A stretch of DNA of 64,000 nt from Kutzneria buriramensis (GTDB lineage: Bacteria > Actinomycetota > Actinomycetes > Mycobacteriales > Pseudonocardiaceae): positions 124,001-188,000 of the forward strand of contig NZ_QUNO01000013.1 of assembly GCF_003387475.1 (NCBI RefSeq). Direction: 5' to 3'. The notes under the pieces were generated by a model. That model had not been told where the DNA came from. It searched no databases and worked only from the letters and a program-made list of their open reading frames with translations. Positions 32,258 through 39,867 of this stretch are shown here, piece after piece (positions within the stretch are counted from its first letter, which is position 1; each line of letters starts with the position of its first letter). Position numbers and translations under genes: made by a program.

Positions 32258-33442
32258 GTGACTTCGTCGGACGCCGCGGCGCGCATGCTGGCCGGGCTGT
32301 TGGAGGCGAGCCATCTGGCCACCTTCGACGGCCTCGCCGCCCTGGTCGCGCGGCACGGCGAGACGGCCGGTCTGACCGATGCCGCGCTGTACCTCGCCGA
32401 CCTGCGCGAGGAGAACCTGGTCCGGATGGGCGAGGGCGACGAGCGGCTGGCCGTCGACGGGACCGCCGCCGGCTGGGCGTTCCGCAACGTGGAAGTCGTC
32501 ACCGGCGGTCGGTCCTGGCTGTGGGCGCCGATGCTGGACGGCACGGAGCGCCTCGGCGTGCTCGGCGCGACCGCCGGCGAGGACCCCACCGAGGCGGTCG
32601 CGCGCATGCGCGCGCTGGCCTCCCTGGCGGCGTTGTTGATCGTCAGCAAGCGGCCGCACAGCGACACCTACGCGGCGCTCGCCCGGTCCCGGCCGATGTC
32701 GCTGCCGGCCGAGGTCGTCTGGCCCCTGATGCCGCCGCTCACCTTCGCCACCAAGGACTTCGCGGTGGCCGCGGCGATGGAGCCGGCCTACGACATCGGC
32801 GGCGACGCGGTGGACTACGCCCAGGCGCCCGACCTGCTGCACCTGTCCGTCTTCGACGCGATGGGCCACGACCAGTCCGCCGGGCTGACCGTCGCGGTCG
32901 CCGTCGGCGCCTGCCGCAACACCCGGCGGCGCGGCGCCGACCTGCCGGAGATCGCCGACGCCGTCGACGTGGCCATCGGGCGACAGTTCGGCCGCGAGCG
33001 GTTCGCCACCGGTCTGCTGGCCCGGCTGCGGCCGTCCACCGGCGTGCTGACCTGGGTCAACCGCGGCCATCCGCCGCCGCTGCTGCTCCGGCAGGGCCGG
33101 TGGCTGACCACCCTGCGGTGCCCACCCGCGCCGCCGATGGGCTTCCAGTTCGGCATCCCGGCCAAGGACTGCCGCTACCAGTTGGAACCGGGCGACCGGG
33201 TGCTGTTCTACACCGACGGCATCACCGAGGCCCGCGACGACGAGGGCCGCGAGTTCGGGCTGCGGCGGTTCGCGGACCTCGTCACGCGGGGCGCGGCCGA
33301 CGGCTATCCGGCCCCGGAGACCCTGCGCCGGCTGATGCGAGCGGTACTCGACCACCAGCGCGGCCGGCTCCAGGACGACGCCACCGTGCTGATGCTGGAA
33401 TGGCGCGGCGACCAGCGGCGCACGCTGACGCTGGGCGGCTGA
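32258..33442 (+). CDS. PP2C-family (SpoIIE/RsbU-type) serine phosphatase
   Basis: A 394-residue phosphatase. Residues 1-140 form a GAF-like sensory region (HLATFDGLAALVARHGETA, RLGVLGATAGEDP). Residues 165-390 are the SpoIIE/PP2C domain: AYDIGGDAVDYAQ carries the first metal Asp, SVFDAMGHDQSAGL the second, and RGHPPPLLL, DRVLFYTDGITEARD and LQDDATVLMLEW complete the site. Such enzymes dephosphorylate STAS anti-anti-sigma factors in partner switching and release a stress sigma factor. No sigma gene lies nearby. A GGGTAG promoter just upstream suggests that it belongs to such a regulon itself. Confidence 0.88.
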   Translation: MTSSDAAARMLAGLLEASHLATFDGLAALVARHGETAGLTDAALYLADLREENLVRMGEGDERLAVDGTAAGWAFRNVEVVTGGRSWLWAPMLDGTERLGVLGATAGEDPTEAVARMRALASLAALLIVSKRPHSDTYAALARSRPMSLPAEVVWPLMPPLTFATKDFAVAAAMEPAYDIGGDAVDYAQAPDLLHLSVFDAMGHDQSAGLTVAVAVGACRNTRRRGADLPEIADAVDVAIGRQFGRERFATGLLARLRPSTGVLTWVNRGHPPPLLLRQGRWLTTLRCPPAPPMGFQFGIPAKDCRYQLEPGDRVLFYTDGITEARDDEGREFGLRRFADLVTRGAADGYPAPETLRRLMRAVLDHQRGRLQDDATVLMLEWRGDQRRTLTLGG

Positions 33443-33817
33443 TCAGTCGTCGCGGCCGGACGGCGGCGTGCGCAGGGTGCTCGCGACGGAACCGCCGGCC
33501 TCGTCCGAGCCCTCGCCGCGGCGCACCGCCTCGTTCAGCACCTCGCGGTCCAGGTCGGGATCGCCACCGGTGGGGACCACGCCCACGTCCGGCTCCTCCT
33601 CGTCCAGCCGCTCCGAGAACGGCTTCGGGTGTGCCTCCTCGTACGGAGTCATGCCGTACTTGTCGGCCTCCGCCCACCGCTCCGGCGGATCCATGCCCGC
33701 CTCCAGCGGATCCACCTCGAGGCACTCCTCGTCCAACTCCTCCGCGGCGCTCAGCGCCGCCGGATCGTCCTCGACGGAGTCGTTCTCGGGTGTGTACCCG
33801 ACGCGCTCCTCGCTCAT
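33443..33817 (-). CDS. DUF5709-domain acidic protein
   Basis: A 124-residue, highly acidic soluble protein. The core WAEADKYGMTPYEEAHPKPF followed by SERLDEEEPDVG matches DUF5709, a family of small actinobacterial proteins of unknown function that occur beside stress genes. AGGAGG lies close before ATG 33817. The stop directly abuts the PP2C stop (convergent). Upstream on its strand GGGTAT occurs at 33850-33855, possibly a stress-type -10 element, without a convincing -35. Confidence 0.8.
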   Translation of the reverse strand: MSEERVGYTPENDSVEDDPAALSAAEELDEECLEVDPLEAGMDPPERWAEADKYGMTPYEEAHPKPFSERLDEEEPDVGVVPTGGDPDLDREVLNEAVRRGEGSDEAGGSVASTLRTPPSGRDD

Positions 33818-33926
33818 CGCATCCTCCTCGTTCAGGGTGCGGGCACGGCATACCCGGATCCGTCGGGGATTACCCGCCGAGCGCCTGTCGTACGGTCGGG
33901 AGGACGTCGACCCGAGGGGTGTGACA

Positions 33927-34040
33927 GTGACCTGTGCCGGCCGGCGACGACACCGGTCCCGGGCGCACCTCGTCCACGTCGCGCTGGAGTGCGTGAAAGT
34001 GGCCGGGCTGATCGTGTTCGGCGTCCTCACGGTCGGCTGA
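33927..34040 (+). CDS. Possible 37-residue basic membrane peptide
   Basis: A 37-codon frame: an Arg/His-rich start (MTCAGRRRHRSRAHL) followed by one hydrophobic segment VHVALECVKVAGLIVFGVLT. GAGGGG lies 7 nt before GTG 33927. The basic start and single helix would fit a small membrane peptide. It is divergent from the DUF5709 gene and ends just before the promoter of the DUF3618 gene. Short enough to be chance. Confidence 0.4.
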   Translation: MTCAGRRRHRSRAHLVHVALECVKVAGLIVFGVLTVG

Positions 34041-34046
34041 CGTCCG

Positions 34047-34072
34047 GATTGACCGCTGCGGCGCCGGGGTAT
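34047..34072 (+). promoter_or_regulatory. SigB/SigF-type promoter of the DUF3618 gene
   Basis: GATT (34047-34050), 16-nt spacer, GGGTAT (34067-34072). The surrounding CGGATTGACCGC is shared with the promoter-like site at 35841, which supports both. The -10 is also part of a small dyad CCGGGG-TAT-CCCCGG. Confidence 0.6.
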
Positions 34073-34110
34073 CCCCGGAGCAACGCAAACCCGCAACGGG
34101 AGAGGCAGCC

Positions 34111-34548
34111 ATGGGCGGCAAATCGACCTCGAACAAGCCGGCCGATCAGGTCGCGGAACTTCGTGAGCACGCCGAGCGCACGCGCGAGGCCCTGGGCGAG
34201 ACCATGCAGGAACTGTCCGACAAGCTCGACGTGCAGGGCCGCGCCCAGGAAGGCGTGCGGTTGGGCGTCGAGAAGGTGCACCAGGCCGGGGAACTGGCCG
34301 CCGACAAGGCCCACCAGGCCACCGAGCAGGTCACCAGGATGGCTCACGAGGCCACCGCGCAGGTCAGGGACGCCGCGACCCGGACGTTCGAGCAGGCCGA
34401 GCAGAAGATCGACGACCTGCCCGAGCCGGTGCGGGAACCGGCCCGCCAGACCGTCGCCGTCGTCCGTCAGCGTCCCGCCCTCGTGTTCCTCACGTTGGCC
34501 GGGCTGGTCGTCCTGTGGCGGCTGCTGAGCCGCCGCCAGCGCGACTGA
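34111..34548 (+). CDS. DUF3618-domain membrane-associated protein
   Basis: A 145-residue protein with the DUF3618 core LREHAERTREALGETMQELSDKLDV near the N-terminus, a long amphipathic Ala/Gln/Glu helix (residues 40-115) and a C-terminal membrane helix ALVFLTLAGLVVLWRLL. DUF3618 proteins are part of actinobacterial osmotic and general stress sets; the helix probably lies along the membrane surface. The upstream GGGTAT promoter agrees with a stress regulon. It converges with the PrsW gene, 6 bp between stops. Confidence 0.85.
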   Translation: MGGKSTSNKPADQVAELREHAERTREALGETMQELSDKLDVQGRAQEGVRLGVEKVHQAGELAADKAHQATEQVTRMAHEATAQVRDAATRTFEQAEQKIDDLPEPVREPARQTVAVVRQRPALVFLTLAGLVVLWRLLSRRQRD

Positions 34549-34554
34549 CGGCGG

Positions 34555-35481
34555 TCATCCGGTGGTTGGCATTCGCCAGAACACCGCCGACCGCTCGGCG
34601 CGGGAAGCGATCCGCCGTTCGGCGGCCAGCCACACCACGCCAACCACGGCCAGCACCGCCAGGCCACCCCAGCTCAACGCCGTGAACAGGTTGACCTGCA
34701 ACGGTGTCGGCCGTGGTTGGTAGCCCTGCTCGAGCAACTGGAACTGCCGGGGCGTGCCCGTCAGCAGCAACGTCAGCGCGAGGGCAATGCCGTGCATGGA
34801 GTCCCACAGCGCGTGCAGCAGCGAGACGCCGAGGTACGACAGCAGCAGGCGGCGGGAGAACGCGAAGTGTCGGTGATCGCTGGCCGAGAACAACACCCCG
34901 CCGAGGATCGCCGTCCACAGGCCGTGCCCGACCGGCGCGAGCAGACCGCGGAGGATCTCCGTCTGCACCAGGTCGACCAGCGACAAGCCCTGCTCCGTGA
35001 ACAGCGCCGTGAACGCGTAGCCGGCCGATTCGAACGCCGCGAAGCCGAAACCCACCGCCGCGCCGAGAATCATGCCGTCCAGGGCGCTCTTGCGGGCCAG
35101 GCGGCGGGTCAACACGATGAGCGCGCCGAGCTTGACCGCCTCCTCCACCAGGCCGACGCCGAGGAACAGGCCCGCCGACGGGTGCAGCAGGTACGTCTCC
35201 AGCAGCGAGGCGCCGAGGACCCCGAGCACACCGCCGGTGATGAACGTCGTGAGCAGGAGCTCGGCGGTGACCTCGCCGCTGTGACGGCGCTCGAAAGCCC
35301 AGGCGACGAAGGTGACGGGGACCAGGAAGCTGCCCAGCAGCACCAGCGTCGGCACCAGGTTGGGATTGCCGGTCGCGAACGTGACTACGACCGTCAGCAC
35401 CCACAGCAGCAGACCGGTGCCGAAAATGCGGAGCCAGGCGCGGCGTCGGGGTTGTCGGTGGATCCCGCGTTCATCCGTCAT
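34555..35481 (-). CDS. PrsW-family intramembrane metalloprotease
   Basis: A 308-residue polytopic protein with about eight membrane segments. The PrsW motifs are present: [21 protein letters not shown] (double Glu), [17 protein letters not shown] (Glu near the membrane surface) and [15 protein letters not shown] (His/Asp). PrsW proteases start regulated cleavage of anti-sigma factors in Bacillus; the actinobacterial targets are mostly unknown. Placement among PP2C, ANTAR and STAS regulators is suggestive. ATG 35481 is chosen over an upstream start with an Arg-rich tail. Confidence 0.88.
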   Translation of the reverse strand: MTDERGIHRQPRRRAWLRIFGTGLLLWVLTVVVTFATGNPNLVPTLVLLGSFLVPVTFVAWAFERRHSGEVTAELLLTTFITGGVLGVLGASLLETYLLHPSAGLFLGVGLVEEAVKLGALIVLTRRLARKSALDGMILGAAVGFGFAAFESAGYAFTALFTEQGLSLVDLVQTEILRGLLAPVGHGLWTAILGGVLFSASDHRHFAFSRRLLLSYLGVSLLHALWDSMHGIALALTLLLTGTPRQFQLLEQGYQPRPTPLQVNLFTALSWGGLAVLAVVGVVWLAAERRIASRAERSAVFWRMPTTG

Positions 35482-35563
35482 CGCACGGGTGTACCCGCTG
35501 CGGCGGCATCGATGCGGGCGTGTAGTTCGGCGCAACCGCCGATCCGTGCCAGCGGTCTCACCG

Positions 35564-35800
35564 CTAACCGAGCAGCCATCGCCTCAGCCGACCGGCCCTC
35601 GGTCGGCGACCGAGCGACGGGTGCCGCCGGGCCCGGTGCGCCATGCTGCCCGCGGCGATCAGCAGCAACTCCTGGTCGGGCGTGGGGCAGCCGTCGGCCA
35701 TGGCCTGCTCGGCCCGCGCCAGTTCGGCGATCTCGACCAGCCGCCGTCGGCCGGTGGCGGGACGGCCGGTCGCCGCGGCGGGGACCTCGTGCACGCCCAT
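35564..35800 (-). CDS. 78-residue hypothetical protein with stress-type promoter
   Basis: A 78-residue basic protein. The middle part [20 protein letters not shown] and [20 protein letters not shown] forms helices, followed by an Arg-rich tail. GGGAGG is 7 nt before ATG 35800, and a GATT-N15-GGGTAT promoter-like sequence is about 40 nt upstream. These two signals make it more than a chance frame. No family recognised. Confidence 0.5.
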   Translation of the reverse strand: MGVHEVPAAATGRPATGRRRLVEIAELARAEQAMADGCPTPDQELLLIAAGSMAHRARRHPSLGRRPRAGRLRRWLLG

Positions 35801-35840
35801 GACCATGCCTCCCGTGGGCGGCGAAGCGGATCCGGCGGCA

Positions 35841-35865
35841 ATACCCGCGGCGGCGGCGGTCAATC
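35841..35865 (-). promoter_or_regulatory. SigB/SigF-type promoter of the 78-aa gene
   Basis: On the minus strand GATT (35865-35862), 15 nt, GGGTAT (35846-35841); the 12 bases around the -35 equal those at 34045-34056. Confidence 0.55.
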
Positions 35866-36335
35866 CGATCGCCACCCGAATGGAGTAGCACCCCGGAGGT
35901 TCGGGCCGGGAGGAGGCAGGTGGCCCAGGCCGGCACTCGACCACAACGGCGCTGCCGATGCGCACGGAGTTGGCGCGCCGCCGCGGCACAACTTCCTTGC
36001 CCTGCCGCGGATCCGCTCCGGGCTGCCGGCGTTCGAGCTGCACTGTCGCCACATGGCCGACCGGATCCGCGACGAGGCCCACACGGGGCACGCGCGGGCG
36101 CCGTCGGAAGTCGGCGCACAGGCGGTCCAGTCCGACACCGCCTCGGACCAGGGCGATCCCCGGAGAAATGACGACAGACTGAAAACGTTTACAGTCAATT
36201 GTCAACGCATGCCGCTGAGCACGCGGAAGGCCGCCGGCAAGCCCTTTCCACATTGACGCCCCTCCGCCGCCGTCACTAGCTTCGCCTCCGATCCCTCGTG
36301 AGCACCATTCAGCCACGTGAAATCGGGAGGCGCCC
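35866..36335. other. Intergenic stretch, no recognisable gene
   Basis: About 470 bases between the promoter of the 78-aa gene and the secreted jelly-roll gene. All frames give Arg/Pro/Ser-rich or patchy sequences without ribosome binding sites. The right-hand part is less GC-rich and holds a LacI-type operator at 36180-36193. A decayed gene cannot be excluded. Confidence 0.5.
36180..36193. promoter_or_regulatory. LacI-family operator-like sequence
   Basis: TGAAAACGTTTACA matches the TGNAANCGNTTNCA consensus of LacI/GalR repressors with one asymmetric base. It lies about 140 nt upstream of the secreted jelly-roll gene. No LacI gene is in the window. Confidence 0.5.
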
Positions 36336-36938
36336 ATGTCCCTGAAACGCCATGCCGCCGCGCTGTGCGGGATCCTGTGCGGCACAACGATGCTGGTCGC
36401 GCCGGCAGCCTCGGCGCAGACGCCGGGGGCGACCTGGATCGAGTACTCGCCGACCTTCAAGGTGCAGGAGGAGGGCTGCGGCAAGGTCAGCGACCTCACC
36501 TTCCAGCTGACGTGTTCCAAGTCCGGCGCCTCGCACGACCGCGCGGAACGCCGCTACGCCGACTACACCGGCGGATCGCACAAGTTCGAGGGCACGTTCA
36601 AGATCACCAGCCAGAGCGGCTCGCGTATCAGTCTCAAGCAGACGTTCCACGGCACGCAGGGGCCGTACTTCCTGCTGGCGGTGGAGAAGGGCGGCCGGCT
36701 GTACTCGGTGGAGAACCAGAAGACCATCGCCACCGGCGCGACCGTGGGCACGCCGGTGACCGTGGACACGGTGCAGACGGTCGGAAAGACGTTGCAGGTC
36801 TACATCAACGGCAGCCTGCAGTACACGGAAGCCAGCCCCGGCGGCACGTTCTACGACAAGATCGGCTCGTACCGCACCGCCAGCGGCAACGGCCCGCTCA
36901 CGGTGCAGTGGAGCAATCTTCACTTCTGGCACCAGTGA
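36336..36938 (+). CDS. Secreted beta-jelly-roll protein, possibly PL7-like lyase
   Basis: A 200-residue protein with a signal peptide cleaved after APAASA. The mature chain is a beta-sandwich. Three segments recall the active-site strands of family 7 alginate lyases: DRAERRYADYTG (cf. RTELR), ISLKQTFHGTQGPYF (cf. QIHG) and FYDKIGSYRTASG (cf. YFKAGxYxQ), but each is degenerate, so it may bind or cleave another polysaccharide. Two Cys (GCGK and LTCSK) could pair. GGGAGG precedes ATG 36336. The upstream LacI-type operator fits a sugar-related gene. The exact family is uncertain. Confidence 0.6.
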   Translation: MSLKRHAAALCGILCGTTMLVAPAASAQTPGATWIEYSPTFKVQEEGCGKVSDLTFQLTCSKSGASHDRAERRYADYTGGSHKFEGTFKITSQSGSRISLKQTFHGTQGPYFLLAVEKGGRLYSVENQKTIATGATVGTPVTVDTVQTVGKTLQVYINGSLQYTEASPGGTFYDKIGSYRTASGNGPLTVQWSNLHFWHQ

Positions 36939-36943
36939 CCCGT

Positions 36944-36967
36944 CGCGCCGGTCCGCCCGCCGGCGCG
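36944..36967. terminator. Stem-loop between convergent genes
   Basis: CGCGCCGG and CCGGCGCG arms with an 8-nt loop lie between the jelly-roll stop (36938) and the ANTAR gene stop (36969). Confidence 0.55.
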
Positions 36968-36968
36968 G

Positions 36969-37727
36969 CTACGCCGTCGGTTCGTCCTCTGTGGACGATT
37001 CGGCGCGGCCGGTGGCCATGGCCACGAACCGACGGGCCAGGGTGCGCAGCTTCACGTTGCTGCGCTGCGACTGCGACACCAACTCCTGGAACGCCTGGTC
37101 CTCGGTCAGCCCGCGCACGGCCATCAGGATGCCCTTGGCCTGCTCGATGACGGCGCGAGAGGCCATCGCCCCGCGCAGCTGCTCCACCTGCTCCTCGGCC
37201 ACCCGGGCCCGCCCGACCGACTGCATGGCCGCCTGCGCGACCACCGTGTACAGCCGCAGGAACTGGGCGTCGACCTCGTGGAAACCGTGGCCGCCGAAGC
37301 TGAACAGGTTCACGGCGCCGACGGCGTGCCGGTCGATCGTCAACGGGGCGGCCAGAAAGCTGCCGACACCGAGGTCGCCGGCCGCACGGGCGAACACCGG
37401 CCACAGCTGCTCGGCGCGGGGCACCTCGATGCGGACCAACTCGCCGCGGCGCGCGGCGCGCAGGCAGGGGCCGTCGCCCTCGGCGTACTGCGCGTCGTCG
37501 ATCTGCCACGCGCGCGGATCGGTGGAGGCGCTGGTGTACGGCCCCGCCTCGGCGAGCAGCGTGATGCTGGCCATGTCCGCCCCCGGCACCACGCTGACCA
37601 CCTGCTCGGCGACCGCCTGCAGGATCGTCTCCTTGTGCGTGGTGGACACCAGCACGGAGGTCAGCGACTCCAGCGCCGCGGCGATCTCCGCGAGCTGGGC
37701 GGCCGGGAGCGGCACACGGTCGGTCAT
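36969..37727 (-). CDS. GAF and ANTAR domain response regulator
   Basis: A 252-residue protein. GAF domain: residues 25-170, with ADMASITLLAEAGPY, YAEGDGPCLRAAR and GSFLAAPLTIDRHAVGAVNLFS. ANTAR domain: about 180-235, AMASRAVIEQAKGILMAVRGL, then FQELVSQSQRSNVKLRTLARRFV. ANTAR domains bind tandem RNA hairpins and prevent transcription termination; the GAF part would sense a ligand or redox state. It lies 81 nt after the STAS gene on the same strand and may share its transcript. The target RNA is unknown. Confidence 0.92.
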   Translation of the reverse strand: MTDRVPLPAAQLAEIAAALESLTSVLVSTTHKETILQAVAEQVVSVVPGADMASITLLAEAGPYTSASTDPRAWQIDDAQYAEGDGPCLRAARRGELVRIEVPRAEQLWPVFARAAGDLGVGSFLAAPLTIDRHAVGAVNLFSFGGHGFHEVDAQFLRLYTVVAQAAMQSVGRARVAEEQVEQLRGAMASRAVIEQAKGILMAVRGLTEDQAFQELVSQSQRSNVKLRTLARRFVAMATGRAESSTEDEPTA

Positions 37728-37808
37728 CGGGCGGTCTCCCCTGCGTCGAGCATGATCGTAAAAGTTCTACGACGGCCGCTGCCTGCTCAACGCACCTGGC
37801 GGGGAATA

Positions 37809-38204
37809 CTACCGGTTCACCTGCCGCGGTATCGCCACCAGGGCCTCGTCCACTGTGGCGTCGAGGGCGAGCACGTCGTCCAGTGCGGTGAGCTGGATCG
37901 GCCGCAGCACCTGGCGGTTGGCGGCCACGACGCGGAAGGCGAAGCCCTGCTCGCCGGCTCTGCCGTGCCACCGGGCCAGCAGCGCCAGGCCGGTGGACGC
38001 GAGGAAGCTGAGCCCCTCCAGGTCGACGACCAGTCCATCGACGCCGTCGGCGACGTCGCCGAGCTCGCGCTCCACGTGGTCCACGGTGGCGAGGTCGAGC
38101 TCGCCGGACAGGTGCACGACCGCGACCGGGCCGAGCCGTTGCATACGGACGGAGATCGGCGGTGTCGCGGGTTTCGGTGACGTGTGCATGGGCACCGTTT
38201 TCAT
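37809..38204 (-). CDS. STAS-domain anti-anti-sigma factor-like protein
   Basis: A 131-residue STAS protein. GPVAVVHLSGELDLATVDHVERE opens the fold, and VVDLEGLSFLASTGLALLARW contains the Ser (AST) normally phosphorylated by an RsbW-type kinase. In partner switching the unphosphorylated form captures the anti-sigma factor. Such a kinase is not encoded next to it. ATG 38204 (MKTVPMHTS) is used; ATG 38189 is possible, and neither has a good ribosome binding site. A GAF-ANTAR gene follows. Confidence 0.85.
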   Translation of the reverse strand: MKTVPMHTSPKPATPPISVRMQRLGPVAVVHLSGELDLATVDHVERELGDVADGVDGLVVDLEGLSFLASTGLALLARWHGRAGEQGFAFRVVAANRQVLRPIQLTALDDVLALDATVDEALVAIPRQVNR

Positions 38205-38380
38205 AGTGGTCGGGGACGCAGCTCGGATCGGACACGAACGTGCCACGCCATCGGCTGCTGTCTCAACCTGTGTTCACCGTATGTCCCGCCGCCCTGCGGG
38301 GCAACGCCGGTACCCCCTCCGCCGCCGAATAAACGCCGTGTCGAAGGACACGCGGTCACAGTCCGACCCGGCGGGCCGGC

Positions 38381-38405
38381 GGTTGCCGCGCGACGGCCTG
38401 GGTAG
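38381..38405 (+). promoter_or_regulatory. SigB/SigF-type promoter of the Ppx/GppA gene
   Basis: GGTT (38381-38384), exactly 15 nt, GGGTAG (38400-38405), then 8 nt to ATG 38414. Spacing and -10 are the same as at 32223-32247. The message would be nearly leaderless. Confidence 0.6.
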
Positions 38406-38413
38406 CCACCCCC

Positions 38414-39430
38414 ATGCGATTGGGTGTGTTGGACATCGGGTCGAATTCGGCGCAGCTGGAAGTGGTGGACGTCGTCGCCGGCGGGCCACCGCTGCCGGCC
38501 TACGCCCTCAAGGAGCCGACGCTGCTGGCGGAATCGTTCACCGCGGACGGGGCCATCGCCCCGGACGGCGTCGACCGGGTCGTGGGCGCCGTGGGACGGG
38601 CGATGCAGACGGCCCGCGGGCTGGAAGTCGAACAGCTCTACGCGTTCGGCACGTCCGCGATCCGCGACGCCGCCAACCGCGACGAGGTCGTGGACCTGCT
38701 CGACGCCGAGACCGGTGTGCGACCGCAGTTCCTGTCCGGCGAGGACGAGGCGCGGCTGACCTACGTCGCCGCCCGCCGCTGGTACGGCTGGTCGGGCGGC
38801 CGCCTGCTCACCCTGGACATCGGCGGCGGCTCGATGGAGATCGTGTTCGGCACCGGGCTGCTGCCCGACCTGGTGGTGACGCTGCCGCTGGGCGCCGGCC
38901 GGCTCACCCGCCAGTTCCTGCCCGACGACCTGCCGCTCGGCAAACAGATGCGGCGGCTGCGGCGGCACGTCCGGCACCAGTTGCGCGAGGTCGCCGACCG
39001 TGTCGCGTGGGAGGGCACGCCGACGCTGACCGTCGCGACGTCGAAGACGTTCAAACAGCTGGCGCGGCTGGCCGGGGCGCCGGCCCAGCGCCAGGGGCCC
39101 TTCGTGCGGCGCCGCCTGGCCGTGGAGGACGTCGCCACGTGGATTCCGCGCCTCGCCCGCACACCGGTCGCCGAGCGTACGCAGTTCCGCGGCGTGTCGC
39201 AGTCCCGGGCCAGACAGGTGCTGGCCGGGGCGATGGTCGCCCACGCCGCGATGAAGGAGCTGGCCGTGCCCTCGGTGGACGTGTGCCCGTGGGCGCTTCG
39301 CGAGGGCGTGATGCTCTGTCACGCCGTGTGGGACGCGCGCACCTTCCTCCCCCTCCAGCCCGTTTCCCTGACGCAGCGCCCGGACGTGTGCGACATCCGG
39401 CAACTGGTGGGTGGTGCGACGCCGGCATGA
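38414..39430 (+). CDS. Ppx/GppA-family exopolyphosphatase
   Basis: A 338-residue actin-fold phosphatase. MRLGVLDIGSNSAQLEVVDV is phosphate loop 1; YAFGTSAIRDAANRDEVVD, FLSGEDEARLTYVAA (catalytic Glu) and LLTLDIGGGSMEIVFG (phosphate loop 2) follow as in Ppx1-type mycobacterial enzymes. It releases phosphate from short polyphosphate or pppGpp and so links to the stringent and stress responses. No ribosome binding site is present, which fits a leaderless transcript from the promoter 8 nt upstream. The stop overlaps the SRPBCC start. Confidence 0.93.
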   Translation: MRLGVLDIGSNSAQLEVVDVVAGGPPLPAYALKEPTLLAESFTADGAIAPDGVDRVVGAVGRAMQTARGLEVEQLYAFGTSAIRDAANRDEVVDLLDAETGVRPQFLSGEDEARLTYVAARRWYGWSGGRLLTLDIGGGSMEIVFGTGLLPDLVVTLPLGAGRLTRQFLPDDLPLGKQMRRLRRHVRHQLREVADRVAWEGTPTLTVATSKTFKQLARLAGAPAQRQGPFVRRRLAVEDVATWIPRLARTPVAERTQFRGVSQSRARQVLAGAMVAHAAMKELAVPSVDVCPWALREGVMLCHAVWDARTFLPLQPVSLTQRPDVCDIRQLVGGATPA

Positions 39431-39867
39431 CGGAGGTGAGCCGGACCGTCGGGGTGCCGCCGGACCGCGTGTTCGCGGTGTTGGCCGACGGCTGGTCCTA
39501 CGCGGCGTGGGTGGTGGGCAACTCCCACATCCGCGGCGTGGACCCGGAATGGCCGAGCGTCGGCGCGCGGATCCACCACAGCGCCGGACTGTGGCCGATC
39601 CAGTTCAAGGACTGGACGGAGGTCACGGCGCTCGTGCCGGGCCGCATGATCGAGCTGCGTGCCCGGTTGTGGCCGCTGGGCGCGGGCACCGTCCGCTTCG
39701 ACCTGACGGCCACGAGCGGGGGCACCCGCATCGTGATGGGGGAACGGGCCACGGACGGCCCGGTGGCGCTGCTGCCGGGCGTGATGCAGGGCCTGCTGCT
39801 GCGGGCCCGCAACCACGAGGTGCTGCGCCGGCTGGCCGACCTCGCCGCCGGGCGGCCTCAGCCGTAG
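39427..39867 (+). CDS. SRPBCC (START/polyketide-cyclase-like) family protein
   Basis: A 146-residue single-domain protein with the helix-grip pattern: VSRTVGVPPDRVFAVLADGW, YAAWVVGNSHIRGVDPEWP, GARIHHSAG, VTALVPGRMIELRARLWP and a long C-terminal helix ALLPGVMQGLLLRARNHEVL. These proteins enclose a hydrophobic ligand. ATG 39427 overlaps the Ppx stop (ATGA), so they are coupled. The 3' end overlaps the convergent FAD oxidoreductase by 10 bp. Confidence 0.85.
   Translation: MTEVSRTVGVPPDRVFAVLADGWSYAAWVVGNSHIRGVDPEWPSVGARIHHSAGLWPIQFKDWTEVTALVPGRMIELRARLWPLGAGTVRFDLTATSGGTRIVMGERATDGPVALLPGVMQGLLLRARNHEVLRRLADLAAGRPQP

Noticed and set aside
35860-36198. 112-codon minus-strand frame before the jelly-roll gene
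   Set aside because: Ser/Arg/Pro-rich, no ribosome binding site, no recognisable motif.
38338-38351. GTGTC-GAAG-GACAC inverted repeat upstream of Ppx/GppA
   Set aside because: Only 5-base arms, expected by chance, and not positioned over the likely promoter.
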